From: Bradyrhizobium genosp. SA-3
Lineage (GTDB): Bacteria; Pseudomonadota; Alphaproteobacteria; Rhizobiales; Xanthobacteraceae
Assembly (NCBI RefSeq): GCF_004212635.1
Contig: NZ_PSRT01000093.1
Span: forward strand, 1 to 33,105
Length of the DNA: 33,105 nucleotides
Direction of reading: 5' to 3'
The notes under the pieces were generated by a model. It saw only the letters and a program-made list of their open reading frames with translations, was not told the DNA's origin and made no database searches. Position numbers and translations under genes: made by a program. Shown in pieces: positions 1 through 8,669 of this stretch (positions within the stretch are counted from its first letter, which is position 1; every line of letters starts with the position of its first letter).

Positions 1-1
1 C

Positions 2-1129
2 AGCGTGGCCGCATCCTATGGCTCGAGCTTCTTTCTCGTGGATGCTCTGCGGTCCATTCGACAAAGCGCCACGACAGCCGGAGCCGTTATTTCGACCGGT
101 ACGATCGCCACAATACTGTGTTCGCTCGTAGCTGGCCGCATCGCGGACTCACTGGGCGTGATGCGAACCATCACCCTTGCCGCAGCGATGATGGCGATGG
201 CGATGATATGTTTCGCATCAGCGCAAACTTTGACGCTTTTCGCTTACGTCGGCGGGCTTTTTCTTGGCATTGGATGGTCAGTCTTCTACATACTGGCGCC
301 GCTTCAAGTCCTGGGTCACGTGCGAGCTGATGCTCGTATCAAGTATCTTACCTTGCTTTCGGGATCTCAAATGCTGGGCATCGGGCTTGCTGCCCCCCTC
401 GCGCGCACCGTCGCGGAAAGTTCTGGTTCCTACACCGCGGTTTACGCTTTATTCGCGGCTGCATGTCTCGTTGGTGCGATGCTTTTGGAGTTCGCCGGTA
501 GGGCCCTGGCGCAAGCTCCTCAGATCAAAATGCCAACTGTACGACTCACCCTTGAAGGCGTGCTAGAAGCCCTCAAATCGAACACGCGCTATCCGATAAT
601 CATGATAGGCCTCGGGGCATGCGCTTTCGCCGGTCTTTCCACGTTCCAGACGCTTTACGCGACATCGCGGTCGCAATCTGCCGACACGTTCTTTCTTGTA
701 TTCACGCTGACAGCCGTCTTCCTGCGGTTTGCGGTGGCCCCGATAATTGGAAAGTTTCGTCTCGAACGCGTAGCCGCGTTTCTTATGGTGTGCACCATCG
801 CCGGGCTATTCATCCTATTCATGAATGCAGGTAGTGCGGCGCTCTACATCCTCGGAACAGCGATGTTCTCACTGGGATACGGGCTGAGCTATTCGACTCT
901 GAACGGTATGGTTGTTTTCATTGCAGGTACGGATGGGACATCATTTGCCGTTGCTTCTCAAGTCTTCACGCTCTCCTATTTCATTGGCCTGTTCGGATTT
1001 CCATACATCGCCGGGCAGGTCGTGAAAGCCAGCAGCTTCGATGAACTGCTAATCAGCATGATGATGCTGATCGTCGCGAATGGTGTCCTTCTCGCAACTC
1101 AAGTCGTCTCGACCGGCCGGAAGCATTGA
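2..1129 (+). CDS. MFS transporter, 5' end cut by window
   Basis: Major facilitator superfamily transporter of the inner membrane, probably an exporter. The reading frame is open to the left edge, and the first visible residues (SYGSSFFLVDAL) look like the end of transmembrane helix 1, so roughly 20-30 residues are missing. About eleven hydrophobic segments follow. The family's motif A is visible in the helix 2-3 loop as GRIADSLGVMRTI. The gene ends 24 bases before the N-hydroxylase and points the same way, so it is probably the first visible gene of that operon; efflux or uptake of the pathway's product is the natural guess. The substrate cannot be told from sequence. A GTG at base 5 is a formal start but has no visible ribosome site. 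Confidence 0.8.
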   Translation, partial: SVAASYGSSFFLVDALRSIRQSATTAGAVISTGTIATILCSLVAGRIADSLGVMRTITLAAAMMAMAMICFASAQTLTLFAYVGGLFLGIGWSVFYILAPLQVLGHVRADARIKYLTLLSGSQMLGIGLAAPLARTVAESSGSYTAVYALFAAACLVGAMLLEFAGRALAQAPQIKMPTVRLTLEGVLEALKSNTRYPIIMIGLGACAFAGLSTFQTLYATSRSQSADTFFLVFTLTAVFLRFAVAPIIGKFRLERVAAFLMVCTIAGLFILFMNAGSAALYILGTAMFSLGYGLSYSTLNGMVVFIAGTDGTSFAVASQVFTLSYFIGLFGFPYIAGQVVKASSFDELLISMMMLIVANGVLLATQVVSTGRKH

Positions 1130-1153
1130 GCGGCTGTTTGCAAGGATCATGGG

Positions 1154-2464
1154 ATGCTGAAGCACGGCAACAGCGTTGATGTAATCGCGATCGGTGCAGG
1201 GCCGGCTAATCTGAGCTTGGCAGCCCTCGCAGCACCGATTCCGGAAATCTCTTTGCGAATCCTCGAAAGATCAGAAACGCTTAGATGGCATCCCGGTCTG
1301 CTTCTGGACGGTGCCGTTATGCAAACCAGCCCGCTAAAGGACTTGGTAACACCCGCGGATCCGACGAGCGCGTACAGCTTCCTGGCCTACTTGCATGATA
1401 AACGGCGGATCTACCAAGCCATCGTCCGAGGACTCGCGTGTGTTAGCCGTAGTGAATTTGACGATTATCTGCGATGGGCAGCGGAAAAGCTGGCTAACGT
1501 TCAGTTCGGTGAGCGTGTTATTGCAGTCGAACTGCGCGACGAATCCTTCGATGTCATAACTGGTCGCCGCAACTACCAAACCAGTACGGCGGTGCTGGGC
1601 GTGGGTCGGGTCCCGTCTATTCCTGATTGGGGCAGGAATGCACCGCCAAACGAGGTGTTTCACAGCAGTACCCTCCTCGTGCAGCGCCGCGAGCTTTCAA
1701 GCAAGCGTGTTGTGGTCGTAGGTGGCGGCCAAAGCGGGGCTGAAATATTTCTTCGTCTCCTGAGGGGGGCATACGGTCCGCTGGAAGCCCTGACCTGGGT
1801 GACGCGCCGGGCAAACATATTCGCCCTCGAAGATAGCCCGTTCGTCAATGAATGGTTCTTTCCGCAATATGGCGGCTGGTTCTTTGAGCAAAGCGAATCC
1901 ACTCGGAATCAAATTCTTGAGCGGCAGTCATTGGCGAGCGATGGCGTCAACTCCGCGACACTTCGCACGATCTACAGTGCACTTTACGATCGCGAGGTCC
2001 ATCGCGAGTCCTACCCGGCTCACGTGGAAATACGCGTCGACACCACGGCGGACGAGTTGCGCAGCGTGTGCCCGTTTCGCTTGGGCTTACGTCAGCAGAC
2101 GACAGGTATTTGCTCAGAACATGTCGCTGACATTATCGTCTTGGCCACCGGCTACCGCACTGAAATCCCTTCGTTTCTAGAGCCGATCGCAAGCCGACTG
2201 GCGGTTGTCAGCGCGCCCGGCGGCTCTCGTGAGATCGTGGTCGAGGAGGACTTTTCGGCTCGTTTTGACGGTCCCGAAAGATGTCGTTTGTACATACAGA
2301 ACGGCGCACGCTTTCAACACGGCATCGCTGATACGAATCTCAGCCTAGTCCCTTGGCGTGCTTCAACCGTGCTCAACTCGATCATCGGCCGCGTGGCTTA
2401 CGATTGCGGGCCTGCAACGGGCGTCGTCAAGTGGACTAGCACGGGCGTCGAGAGCTCCCGTTGA
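1154..2464 (+). CDS. L-lysine/L-ornithine-type N-monooxygenase (SidA/IucD/PvdA family)
   Basis: Flavin-dependent N-hydroxylase that uses NADPH and O2 to hydroxylate a side-chain amine, classically of ornithine or lysine, as in hydroxamate siderophore synthesis. Seen: the FAD-binding GAGPAN at residues 14-19, the family stretch MQTSPLKDLVTP near residues 56-67, the NADPH-binding GGGQSGAE near 190-197, ATGY at 331-334, and the substrate-site signature DTNLSL at 393-398. The length of 436 residues is normal. The ATG is preceded by AAGGATC. No siderophore synthetase, NRPS or acyltransferase is visible next to it. Instead a cupin and a DAO-family oxidase follow, which suggests a different fate for the hydroxylamine, possibly N-N bond formation. 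The exact substrate is unknown. Confidence 0.85.
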   Translation: MLKHGNSVDVIAIGAGPANLSLAALAAPIPEISLRILERSETLRWHPGLLLDGAVMQTSPLKDLVTPADPTSAYSFLAYLHDKRRIYQAIVRGLACVSRSEFDDYLRWAAEKLANVQFGERVIAVELRDESFDVITGRRNYQTSTAVLGVGRVPSIPDWGRNAPPNEVFHSSTLLVQRRELSSKRVVVVGGGQSGAEIFLRLLRGAYGPLEALTWVTRRANIFALEDSPFVNEWFFPQYGGWFFEQSESTRNQILERQSLASDGVNSATLRTIYSALYDREVHRESYPAHVEIRVDTTADELRSVCPFRLGLRQQTTGICSEHVADIIVLATGYRTEIPSFLEPIASRLAVVSAPGGSREIVVEEDFSARFDGPERCRLYIQNGARFQHGIADTNLSLVPWRASTVLNSIIGRVAYDCGPATGVVKWTSTGVESSR

Positions 2465-2519
2465 GCGGCGAGCGGTCGGCAGCATGCCGCGATCCAGCAG
2501 GACTTATTGGGAGTAGATC

Positions 2520-2861
2520 ATGAAGAATGCGCAGCTGATGACCTTAGGCGACATAACGGTCTATAGCCCTGGTGTACTAATACAGGACGTCAAGGGAATA
2601 GGTGATCCCAAGACCACTTGTCCGGTTGAACTCATCGAATTCCGGCTCGATCCGTTCGCGGTGTCGACGCCTCATTCCCATCCTTCCACCGAGATCTGGC
2701 GAATCACGAGCGGCCACGGTCAGGTGATGACCGATGATGGTGAGTTGGCCGTCAAGTCAGGGGATCTTGTGTTTCTGCGACCAAATCGAACCCATTATTT
2801 GGAAAACCGCGGCAGCGAAGTTCTGAGCGCCTTGTCCATCTCCTGGAAAGAAACCCGATGA
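2520..2861 (+). CDS. small single-domain cupin
   Basis: A 113-residue cupin fold protein. Motif 1 is HSHPSTE, giving metal ligands His52, His54 and Glu58, and motif 2 supplies His92 in PNRTHYLEN, so a complete metal site is predicted. GGGAG lies 8 bases before the ATG. Its stop overlaps the start of the following oxidoreductase (ATGA), implying translational coupling. Cupins have many roles (dioxygenase, isomerase, sensor). Known hydrazine synthetases pair a zinc cupin with a methionyl-tRNA-synthetase-like domain and act on N-hydroxylated lysine or ornithine. Here the cupin is alone, and no MetRS-like domain is seen in the window. A metal-dependent step on the hydroxylamine is my inference from its position between the N-hydroxylase and an FAD oxidase. 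Confidence 0.8.
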   Translation: MKNAQLMTLGDITVYSPGVLIQDVKGIGDPKTTCPVELIEFRLDPFAVSTPHSHPSTEIWRITSGHGQVMTDDGELAVKSGDLVFLRPNRTHYLENRGSEVLSALSISWKETR

Positions 2862-3937
2862 CCGACAGGATCTATGACTTAGCGGTCATTGGTGCCGGCG
2901 TCATGGGGCTCACTGCCGCCTTCATCGCAGCGAGCGATAGCCCGAAGAAGAGAATCGCCATCTTCGAACGGGATATCGTTGGGGCAGGTGCCAGTGGGTT
3001 GGCCCCCGGAATCCAAATCAACATTTGTCGGAACGAGAAGGAAAGGAGCCTCATCAATCGTGGTTCGAAATTCTGGCGAGAGGTCTATCCCCATTGGCCC
3101 AATGGCCGAGACCGTGATGTGTTTTGGTTGACGCGCGATCCCAACGAACTCGCGCGACGGAGCAGCGTGGGCGGTACCACCCCTTCAACATCTTTCGCGT
3201 TGGCCGAGAGACTTTCCTCGCTGCCGCGGTTTCTAGTTCCGCCCGACGTGGCCGTGTCGTTGGATCGGGGGTCGTACTGCCCAGTCGATTCCATTCTTCA
3301 GGATCTGGCCCAAAGGCTCAAGACCGTCGGGATTTCGATTTACGAGGGCAGTTCAATTGAAAGGATATGGCAGGGACCAAGCGATATTCTTCTTCAGACC
3401 TCTCATGACAGCGAACTCTCGGCAAGGCGGGCCATCCTCGCAATTGGCCCCTGGTTACCAGAGTCACCATTGCGTCGGCATCTTACAGACGAACCGCGAT
3501 TGCGAGTTAAAAAAGTCGTCGCGCTTCACCTGGCGGCGCGCCCCACCCCAAACTGTCCAATGATCGGCTTGTTCGACGACTACGCTTTCCTCATTCCCAT
3601 GATTGAGCAAGGATATTGGTTGTTCAGTTTTACCTCGCAGGAATGGGATGTGAGGCCCGACATCAATGGGCTGCGCGTCAGCTCGGATGATATGGCGCGT
3701 GCAACCGCAATACTGGCAAAATGGTTTTCCTCTGACGTTCCCGCGGTGGCGTCAGTGCGCGTGTTTTGCGACTGCTATTCTGACGATGGTGTCCCGTTCT
3801 CCCGTCCAGCCAGAGATGTCGCCGGTCTGCATGTCATTGGTGGTGGTGCGGGTAACGGGTTTCGTTTTGGGCCCGCGTGTGCGGAAGAGGCAGTACGATC
3901 CCTGTATTCTCCGTCTCGACATGTCGGCGCGACATGA
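2858..3937 (+). CDS. FAD-dependent oxidoreductase, DAO (D-amino-acid/glycine oxidase) family
   Basis: A flavoprotein of 359 residues with the dinucleotide-binding GAGVMG at residues 12-17 and the C-terminal FAD-contact region GGGAGNGFRFGPACAEEA, both typical of the DAO superfamily (D-amino-acid oxidase, glycine/sarcosine oxidase). It would oxidise a C-N bond of an amine or amino acid to an imine, releasing an aldehyde or oxo acid. It overlaps the cupin by four bases and sits 11 bases before the racemase-like gene. In hydrazine pathways such as that of s56-p1, a DAO-like enzyme cleaves the N-N intermediate to free a hydrazino acid; a comparable role here is inference. An alternative reading is oxidation of a D-amino acid made by the neighbouring racemase. 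Confidence 0.8.
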   Translation: MTDRIYDLAVIGAGVMGLTAAFIAASDSPKKRIAIFERDIVGAGASGLAPGIQINICRNEKERSLINRGSKFWREVYPHWPNGRDRDVFWLTRDPNELARRSSVGGTTPSTSFALAERLSSLPRFLVPPDVAVSLDRGSYCPVDSILQDLAQRLKTVGISIYEGSSIERIWQGPSDILLQTSHDSELSARRAILAIGPWLPESPLRRHLTDEPRLRVKKVVALHLAARPTPNCPMIGLFDDYAFLIPMIEQGYWLFSFTSQEWDVRPDINGLRVSSDDMARATAILAKWFSSDVPAVASVRVFCDCYSDDGVPFSRPARDVAGLHVIGGGAGNGFRFGPACAEEAVRSLYSPSRHVGAT

Positions 3938-3948
3938 GGGGAAGGCAT

Positions 3949-5124
3949 ATGCCGGATACGATTGGTATCGAAGCCAACCTCTCTCATAATTTTGCAGATA
4001 CCGGTTATGGCGTTACCTCGAGATCGACCATGATTGTTGATCTCAGCGCCATTGAATCCAATTATCGGAGGTTTCAGGCGCTTGCGCCGTACAGCGCTTG
4101 CGGCTTAGTTGTCAAGGCAGACGCCTACGGTCTCGGCGCGGCGCGTATAGCGCCGTTTCTCGCTCGCATTGGCTGCAGGCATTTCTTCGTAGCCGACGTG
4201 GAGGAAGGTATCGCCGTGCGGGATGTGCTGCCATCATCTGCGAGGATCTACCTGCTTCACGGCGTTATGCCAGGTATGGAGCCGACTGCCGAGCAGCATG
4301 ATTTATTGCCAATCCTGAATAGCAGGGAACAATTGGATGCATGGCTTCGGCATTGCCGACTTCGCAATCGGGCGTTGCCAGCGGGTATTCATGTCGACAC
4401 GGGCTTGTCCCGACTAGGGTTTCCTATTGATGAGTTGCAGAAACTCGCCGACGATGAAAACGGGCTGTCGGAGTTGCCTATAGCGCTGTTCATGAGTCAA
4501 CTCGCCTGCGCGGAGTTGCGAAATGAGGTCAGTCTTCAGCAATTAGATCGGTTCCGCGAACTGACCCATTTGTTTCCGAAAGCTATTCTGTCACTATCGA
4601 ACTCGGCGGGACTATTCGCCGGGAGTGAATTTCATTTTGACCTCATAAGATCGGGTGGAGGGATTTTCGGCTTCTCGACCTCCGATGATCCCGACTTCAA
4701 GCCATCGCAAGTCGTCCGTCTGCGAACGCAAATCATTCAATGTCGAGAAGTGAAGCAGGGGGAAGCTATCGGATACCACAGGTCCTACACAGTGAAGAGG
4801 CGGATGCGTGTCGCTACAGCGTCCATTGGTTATGGAGACGGGTTTCCGCGTATTCTGGGCAATCGGGGGCACGTCTTCGTATGTGGTACCCGTGTGCCAA
4901 TCGTCGGCTTAGTTTCGATGGATCTTATTACTATTGACGTAACGGATCTGCCCGAGAGTTGGACTCCGCCGGGTACCGTGGTCGACCTGATCTGCCCCGA
5001 GCAAACAGTTGGGGATGTGGCTTCAGCCGCGAAAATGCTGAGCGACGAACTGACCACCGCGATCGGACGGCGGTGCCATAGGGTGTATGCTTCAGCCCAA
5101 CGAGATGATATGAGGCACCCGTGA
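3949..5124 (+). CDS. alanine-racemase-like PLP enzyme (fold type III)
   Basis: Fold type III racemase of the Alr family, 391 residues. Seen: the pyridoxal-phosphate lysine Lys56 in VVKADAYGLG, the second catalytic base Tyr295 in IGYGDGFPR, HVDTGLSRLGF near 148-158, and LSNSAG near 216-221. The catalytic machinery is complete. The ATG at 3949 has GAAGG just upstream, whereas an in-frame earlier start at 3877 would lie inside the preceding gene. The enzyme interconverts L- and D- forms of an amino acid; alanine is the default, but lysine, ornithine or serine racemases share the fold. Its position in a biosynthetic operon suggests it supplies or remodels a D-amino acid for the pathway rather than serving cell-wall synthesis. 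The next gene starts within its stop codon. Confidence 0.8.
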   Translation: MPDTIGIEANLSHNFADTGYGVTSRSTMIVDLSAIESNYRRFQALAPYSACGLVVKADAYGLGAARIAPFLARIGCRHFFVADVEEGIAVRDVLPSSARIYLLHGVMPGMEPTAEQHDLLPILNSREQLDAWLRHCRLRNRALPAGIHVDTGLSRLGFPIDELQKLADDENGLSELPIALFMSQLACAELRNEVSLQQLDRFRELTHLFPKAILSLSNSAGLFAGSEFHFDLIRSGGGIFGFSTSDDPDFKPSQVVRLRTQIIQCREVKQGEAIGYHRSYTVKRRMRVATASIGYGDGFPRILGNRGHVFVCGTRVPIVGLVSMDLITIDVTDLPESWTPPGTVVDLICPEQTVGDVASAAKMLSDELTTAIGRRCHRVYASAQRDDMRHP

Positions 5125-5858
5125 ACTCACCCGCCCTCCACTCCCGGCAAATCAATCGAGCGATCTATCTGGGCGACGAAGGGACGCGTCTCATGCGTCC
5201 GAACTACTTCACCGCTCAGGTGCGTCAGTTCCATGACTGTGAGAGAGTCTTCTATCTCGATCTCTTGTGCTCGAACCGATACGATTTGATCATTGAGGTA
5301 GGTTGTAGTTGCTATCGCCTCATCGGCGTCAAAAAGGCTGACAATGATTACCTTGGGATCGACATAAACCCACCTCGTGCACGACGGCTAAAAAAGGGAA
5401 ATGGAGCAGTTATCCGCTGTGAGGCTAACAAGTTCTTCAAAAGAACGCGGCTGATCGATGAGATAATGCGGCGATATGACGGAAGGGTACTTTGTATATT
5501 GCCGTTTAATTTTCTTGGTACGATGGATGCGCCAATGGAGTTTCTCGCACGGGTGTGCCAGGCGCCCTTTGATCTCGCCTTGTCGCTCTTTTCAACTGGC
5601 GAGACGGCAACCGTAGCTCGCCTGGAATACTACAATCTTTGCGGCATCAACGTTCAGGGTGTGGTGCGTACCGATGACTATGTCCGCTTGGACTGCTCCA
5701 ACGGTTTTCAGGCGTTCGCTTTCGATCCGCTCTTTCTGAAGAACCGCATATCGACCTTTGGCTTCCGCTTGAATGAAGCGGGGTATTATGACGTCTGTAA
5801 CTTCCTCCATTTCAAAAAGAGCGCTCCTGAAGATTGTTCGCCTTGTAAGGCAAACTGA
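5121..5858 (+). CDS. class I SAM-methyltransferase-like protein
   Basis: A 245-residue protein that I do not recognise as a named family. The stretch YDLIIEVGCSCYRLIG (near 54-69), then YLGIDINPP with Asp81 at the end of the next strand, resembles motifs I and II of Rossmann-fold S-adenosylmethionine methyltransferases. There is no signal peptide and no membrane segment. The GTG start at 5121 overlaps the TGA of the racemase gene (GTGA), so translation is probably coupled and it belongs to the same operon. As the last gene it may tailor the product by O-, N- or C-methylation. It could instead be a degenerate, non-catalytic member, since the glycine-rich loop is EVGCS rather than the usual GxGxG. 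Confidence 0.6.
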   Translation: MNSPALHSRQINRAIYLGDEGTRLMRPNYFTAQVRQFHDCERVFYLDLLCSNRYDLIIEVGCSCYRLIGVKKADNDYLGIDINPPRARRLKKGNGAVIRCEANKFFKRTRLIDEIMRRYDGRVLCILPFNFLGTMDAPMEFLARVCQAPFDLALSLFSTGETATVARLEYYNLCGINVQGVVRTDDYVRLDCSNGFQAFAFDPLFLKNRISTFGFRLNEAGYYDVCNFLHFKKSAPEDCSPCKAN

Positions 5859-6340
5859 AGGGCTTGGGCTTTTGCGTGTGGCGCGGCACGGCGTCGTTGT
5901 TTAGGCCGACGTACGAACAAGCGTGGTACATGGCGTTTCTCGGGCGTATTACGAGAAAGATCTGGAAAACGCGATCCCTATCGCAGGCGGCCGGGCGCAA
6001 AAGCACGGTGGTGTCAGTATCGAACATTTGAGACCCCGAAACGGTGGCTGGCCATCACGACAAGGGGCGGGACGTACTCAAGTTCATGGTGGCGGCCCAC
6101 CGTTGTCGAGCCGCAGCGGCCGAGGAGGTGGTGCCGGCTGCTCCCTTGCTGCGGCCGCCGGCCGACGTGGACGCCGTCAGCGCCGGCGCGTTGCCCGGGA
6201 GCGAGCTCGGGATAAGGCCTCATAGCAGAGCCTGCCGGATTCAGAAGGCGGCAGTGCTCGGCGACGCCTCGGCTTTCCGCAGCTGCGTCGCCGCGCGCGG
6301 CACCACGACGTGGAAAGACGTCCGGACCGCGAGCTAGATG
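5859..6340. other. gap between convergent genes, no recognised gene
   Basis: No gene is recognised. An open frame from a GTG at 6044 to 6337 (+) has G/C-rich third positions like coding DNA, but it shows no known motif, has no clear ribosome site, and antisense frames are also open. It may be a remnant. No obvious terminator hairpin with a T-run follows the operon. Confidence 0.4.
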
Positions 6341-7891
6341 TCAGACGTACTGCACCAATTTGAGGTAATCGTCTGTGAGGACTGGTGAGCGAATCGAACA
6401 GGCCGCGTCTTGAAGGAAGGTGGTCAGAGTCTGACTGGCGCGATTGCGGCGTTCGAAAGATTGCCGTGCCGGCGCGCGAGTACGGAGAGTTGCTAATTCG
6501 GAACTAACGAGCTCAGCCGCTGCTCCGGCGCAATCTGAGGCCGAGAAGCAACCAGCGGACATGACAGCCTGTGCCAGTCCCAGTGTGGTGAGCCAACCCG
6601 CATAGATCAGCACGGCACCGTCTGTCTCATTGAGCGCAGAGAGTTCCTCAATTGCAGCAGCATGGACTGATGCCGCACCAACAGACCGAAAGAGATCGGC
6701 TATCTCGTCACGCGTGGCTTTAGAGAGGAGGCAGCGGCCGAGATGTGATAGGAGCGCCTCGGTCGGACCTTCGAAGATGCGGAGGATGCGAGCGTCTCGA
6801 TAGATCTTGGCTAAAGGCGTTCCCTCATCGTAACCACGGCCACCTAACAGCTGGACACATTGATCAGCGACAAGGCCGCACCACTCCGAGGACAAAACCT
6901 TCGTTGCCGACGCAAGGTGGACGTTAGGGGCGCCCTGCGCTGAAACAAGTCGGCAGGATGCGGCCAGCATCGCCTTCACGACTTCCCGCCGCAGCACCAT
7001 CTGCCCAAATAACTGCTCGATGTAGCTGTTCTCGATCATGCGCAGTTTACCGAGTCGACGATGGCTTGCATAAGAGGCTGCGACCTGGATAGCGCGCTCA
7101 AGCGCTCCAAGACCCATAGCAGCCACACCGATACGGCCGCGGTTCATACTAGATGCCGCCGCGCCCCAGCCGTCTTGATCGCGAGAGAGCACGTAAGCAC
7201 TCGGCACCTCGACATCCTGGAACTCCAGACTATTCTGAATAATGCCACGTAGACCGAGTGTGCGATGCTCGTGCGTGACCTTTAGGCCTGGAGCCTGCCT
7301 GTCAACGAGTACACCAACGAGCCGGCCTTTCGCATCGGGACCAGACGCGCGCGCAAAGCAAACGATCCAGCGAGCCCAGTCGGCGAGGCCGATCCAGATC
7401 TTGCGGCCAGAGATACGAACTTTATCTTCGCGCATGAGAGCCGAAGCCTCTATATGCCTCGGGGCAGAGCCAGCTCCAGGCTCCGTCAAAGCGAAAGCGC
7501 AGAGATCGCCGCGTGTTGCACCCCAAATGATATTTTTTTGTTCGGGGATGTGCGGTGCCGCTTCGATGCAGGGCAAGGCCAGGAAGTTATGGATAACGAG
7601 CGTAGAGGCAGCGGAGACATCGAAGGATGCAGTGGCGGAGATGAGGTTGATGGCCTCTTGCAAGGGAAGAGCTAATCCGCCGTGCTCTCCTGGTGTGGTG
7701 AGCCCGAACAGTCCATGCTTTGCCAACATGCTGTGTAGGGTCGGAGGGAATGCTCGGCGGTCATCCGCGTCTGCGAAATTCAGCTGACTGAGGTCAGCGA
7801 TCAAACTGGAGTATAGTGCAGCTGCACGACCTTCAGCTGTGCGTTCCTGCGCCTCCCCGCATTGGGCGTAAACCTGAGTGTACATAGCCAT
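6341..7891 (-). CDS. acyl-CoA dehydrogenase family flavoprotein
   Basis: An FAD enzyme that introduces a 2,3 double bond into an acyl-CoA (or a carrier-bound acyl chain). Seen, numbered from the start at 7891: FALTEPGAGS near 133-142, the adenine/phosphate-contact QLLGGRGY near 347-354, and RIFEGPTEAL with the likely catalytic base Glu374. The reading frame is open back to an ATG at 8008, but about 40 residues before the conserved FPPTLHSML region is normal for the family, so the ATG at 7891 is preferred; neither start has a strong ribosome site. A C-terminal tail of roughly 125 residues follows the catalytic region. It is convergent with the N-hydroxylase operon. Whether it belongs to that pathway or to fatty-acid or amino-acid breakdown cannot be decided. 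Confidence 0.8.
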   Translation of the reverse strand: MAMYTQVYAQCGEAQERTAEGRAAALYSSLIADLSQLNFADADDRRAFPPTLHSMLAKHGLFGLTTPGEHGGLALPLQEAINLISATASFDVSAASTLVIHNFLALPCIEAAPHIPEQKNIIWGATRGDLCAFALTEPGAGSAPRHIEASALMREDKVRISGRKIWIGLADWARWIVCFARASGPDAKGRLVGVLVDRQAPGLKVTHEHRTLGLRGIIQNSLEFQDVEVPSAYVLSRDQDGWGAAASSMNRGRIGVAAMGLGALERAIQVAASYASHRRLGKLRMIENSYIEQLFGQMVLRREVVKAMLAASCRLVSAQGAPNVHLASATKVLSSEWCGLVADQCVQLLGGRGYDEGTPLAKIYRDARILRIFEGPTEALLSHLGRCLLSKATRDEIADLFRSVGAASVHAAAIEELSALNETDGAVLIYAGWLTTLGLAQAVMSAGCFSASDCAGAAAELVSSELATLRTRAPARQSFERRNRASQTLTTFLQDAACSIRSPVLTDDYLKLVQYV

Positions 7892-8168
7892 AAGGCCCAC
7901 AATGATCCCGGCCGCGCTTGGTGCCAATTCATCCCCGTGGCTAGCTCGGCTACACATTGGTATAGTGTGGATGCAAGCGCAGTATAAGCAGGCTGTCTGG
8001 ACCGGCATTTTATTGTGGCCGCCGCGCGGGCTCCCATCAAGATGCGTCTTGTCGATATGACCTATCGGAGGCGCACGCTCGTTTCAGTGACCTCCCATTC
8101 TCCTCAAGACTCACTCAGGTTGTCGATTGGTGTTTCGTCCCAAAGAGAGCCGCCTGGGGAGAGATCCG

Positions 8169-8307
8169 TCATGCACCGATCGCCAGCATAGCGAGGCGAT
8201 ACGTGACATAGATGGAAGCGAGGATGTCGTCGGCGGACTTGGTCCATTTGAATGGCCGGGAATCGGCGTTGTGATGATCGATGAAGTGGCAAGAAATACC
8301 CCGACGG
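8169..8307 (-). pseudogene. IS630-family transposase, C-terminal remnant
   Basis: Read on the minus strand, this ends in RPFKWTKSADDILASI followed by a short tail and a stop. PFKWTKSADDILASI is the usual C-terminal signature of one IS630-group transposase. Nothing recognisable of the same frame lies upstream, so it is a fragment of about 45 residues. It sits beside a second IS630-like fragment in the opposite orientation. Confidence 0.55.
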
Positions 8308-8347
8308 CCTGCGTTGCGATGAAGCGGCCGTTGATGGGCGGAACGGT

Positions 8348-8470
8348 ATGGAGATCGAGCGCGAGGCTAGGCGGATCCTCTGGAAAGCACATCAAGGCGG
8401 GATCGACGTCGCGCGGTTGGTTTTTATCGAGGAGACGTGGATCCTGCATCTGACTGCTCGGGACCTCCGC
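8348..8470 (+). pseudogene. IS630-family transposase, internal remnant
   Basis: In the plus frame, ARLVFIEETWI matches the catalytic-core segment (RLVFIDETW) of IS630-type DDE transposases, with about fifteen similar residues before it. The similarity fades after roughly 40 residues and no complete frame exists. It is a separate piece from the minus-strand fragment to its left, so at least two IS630 copies or an inverted rearrangement contributed. The remaining bases from 8009 to 8669 hold no gene I can support. Confidence 0.45.
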
Positions 8471-8639
8471 CGCGCGGCGGTCGACGATGGCCGTGCCAGC
8501 GAGGGAAGAGCTAGAGCTCCGGTCGCCCCACCTCGCCGCGAAACAGCTCTGATGCACGATGCAGGACCGCAGCGGCACCGGCCAGTCGATTCCGGGGTGC
8601 TATTGCGCCCACGTCGATGCTCGCCAGAAGCTTCGGATG

Positions 8640-8660
8640 GCTCGAGAGGGAGTCTCGAGC
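8640..8660 (-). terminator. hairpin just downstream of the barrel gene
   Basis: Perfect 8-bp stem GCTCGAGA / TCTCGAGC with a 5-base loop, starting about 10 bases after the stop of the outer-membrane gene at 8670. No T-run follows on the minus strand, so it may be a weak or Rho-assisted terminator or an mRNA 3' stabiliser. Confidence 0.4.
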
Positions 8661-8669
8661 TGGCCAAGA

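Noticed and set aside
6044..6337. 97-codon frame with coding-like third positions
   Set aside because: No motif or ribosome site, and antisense frames are equally open; kept only as a note on the gap.
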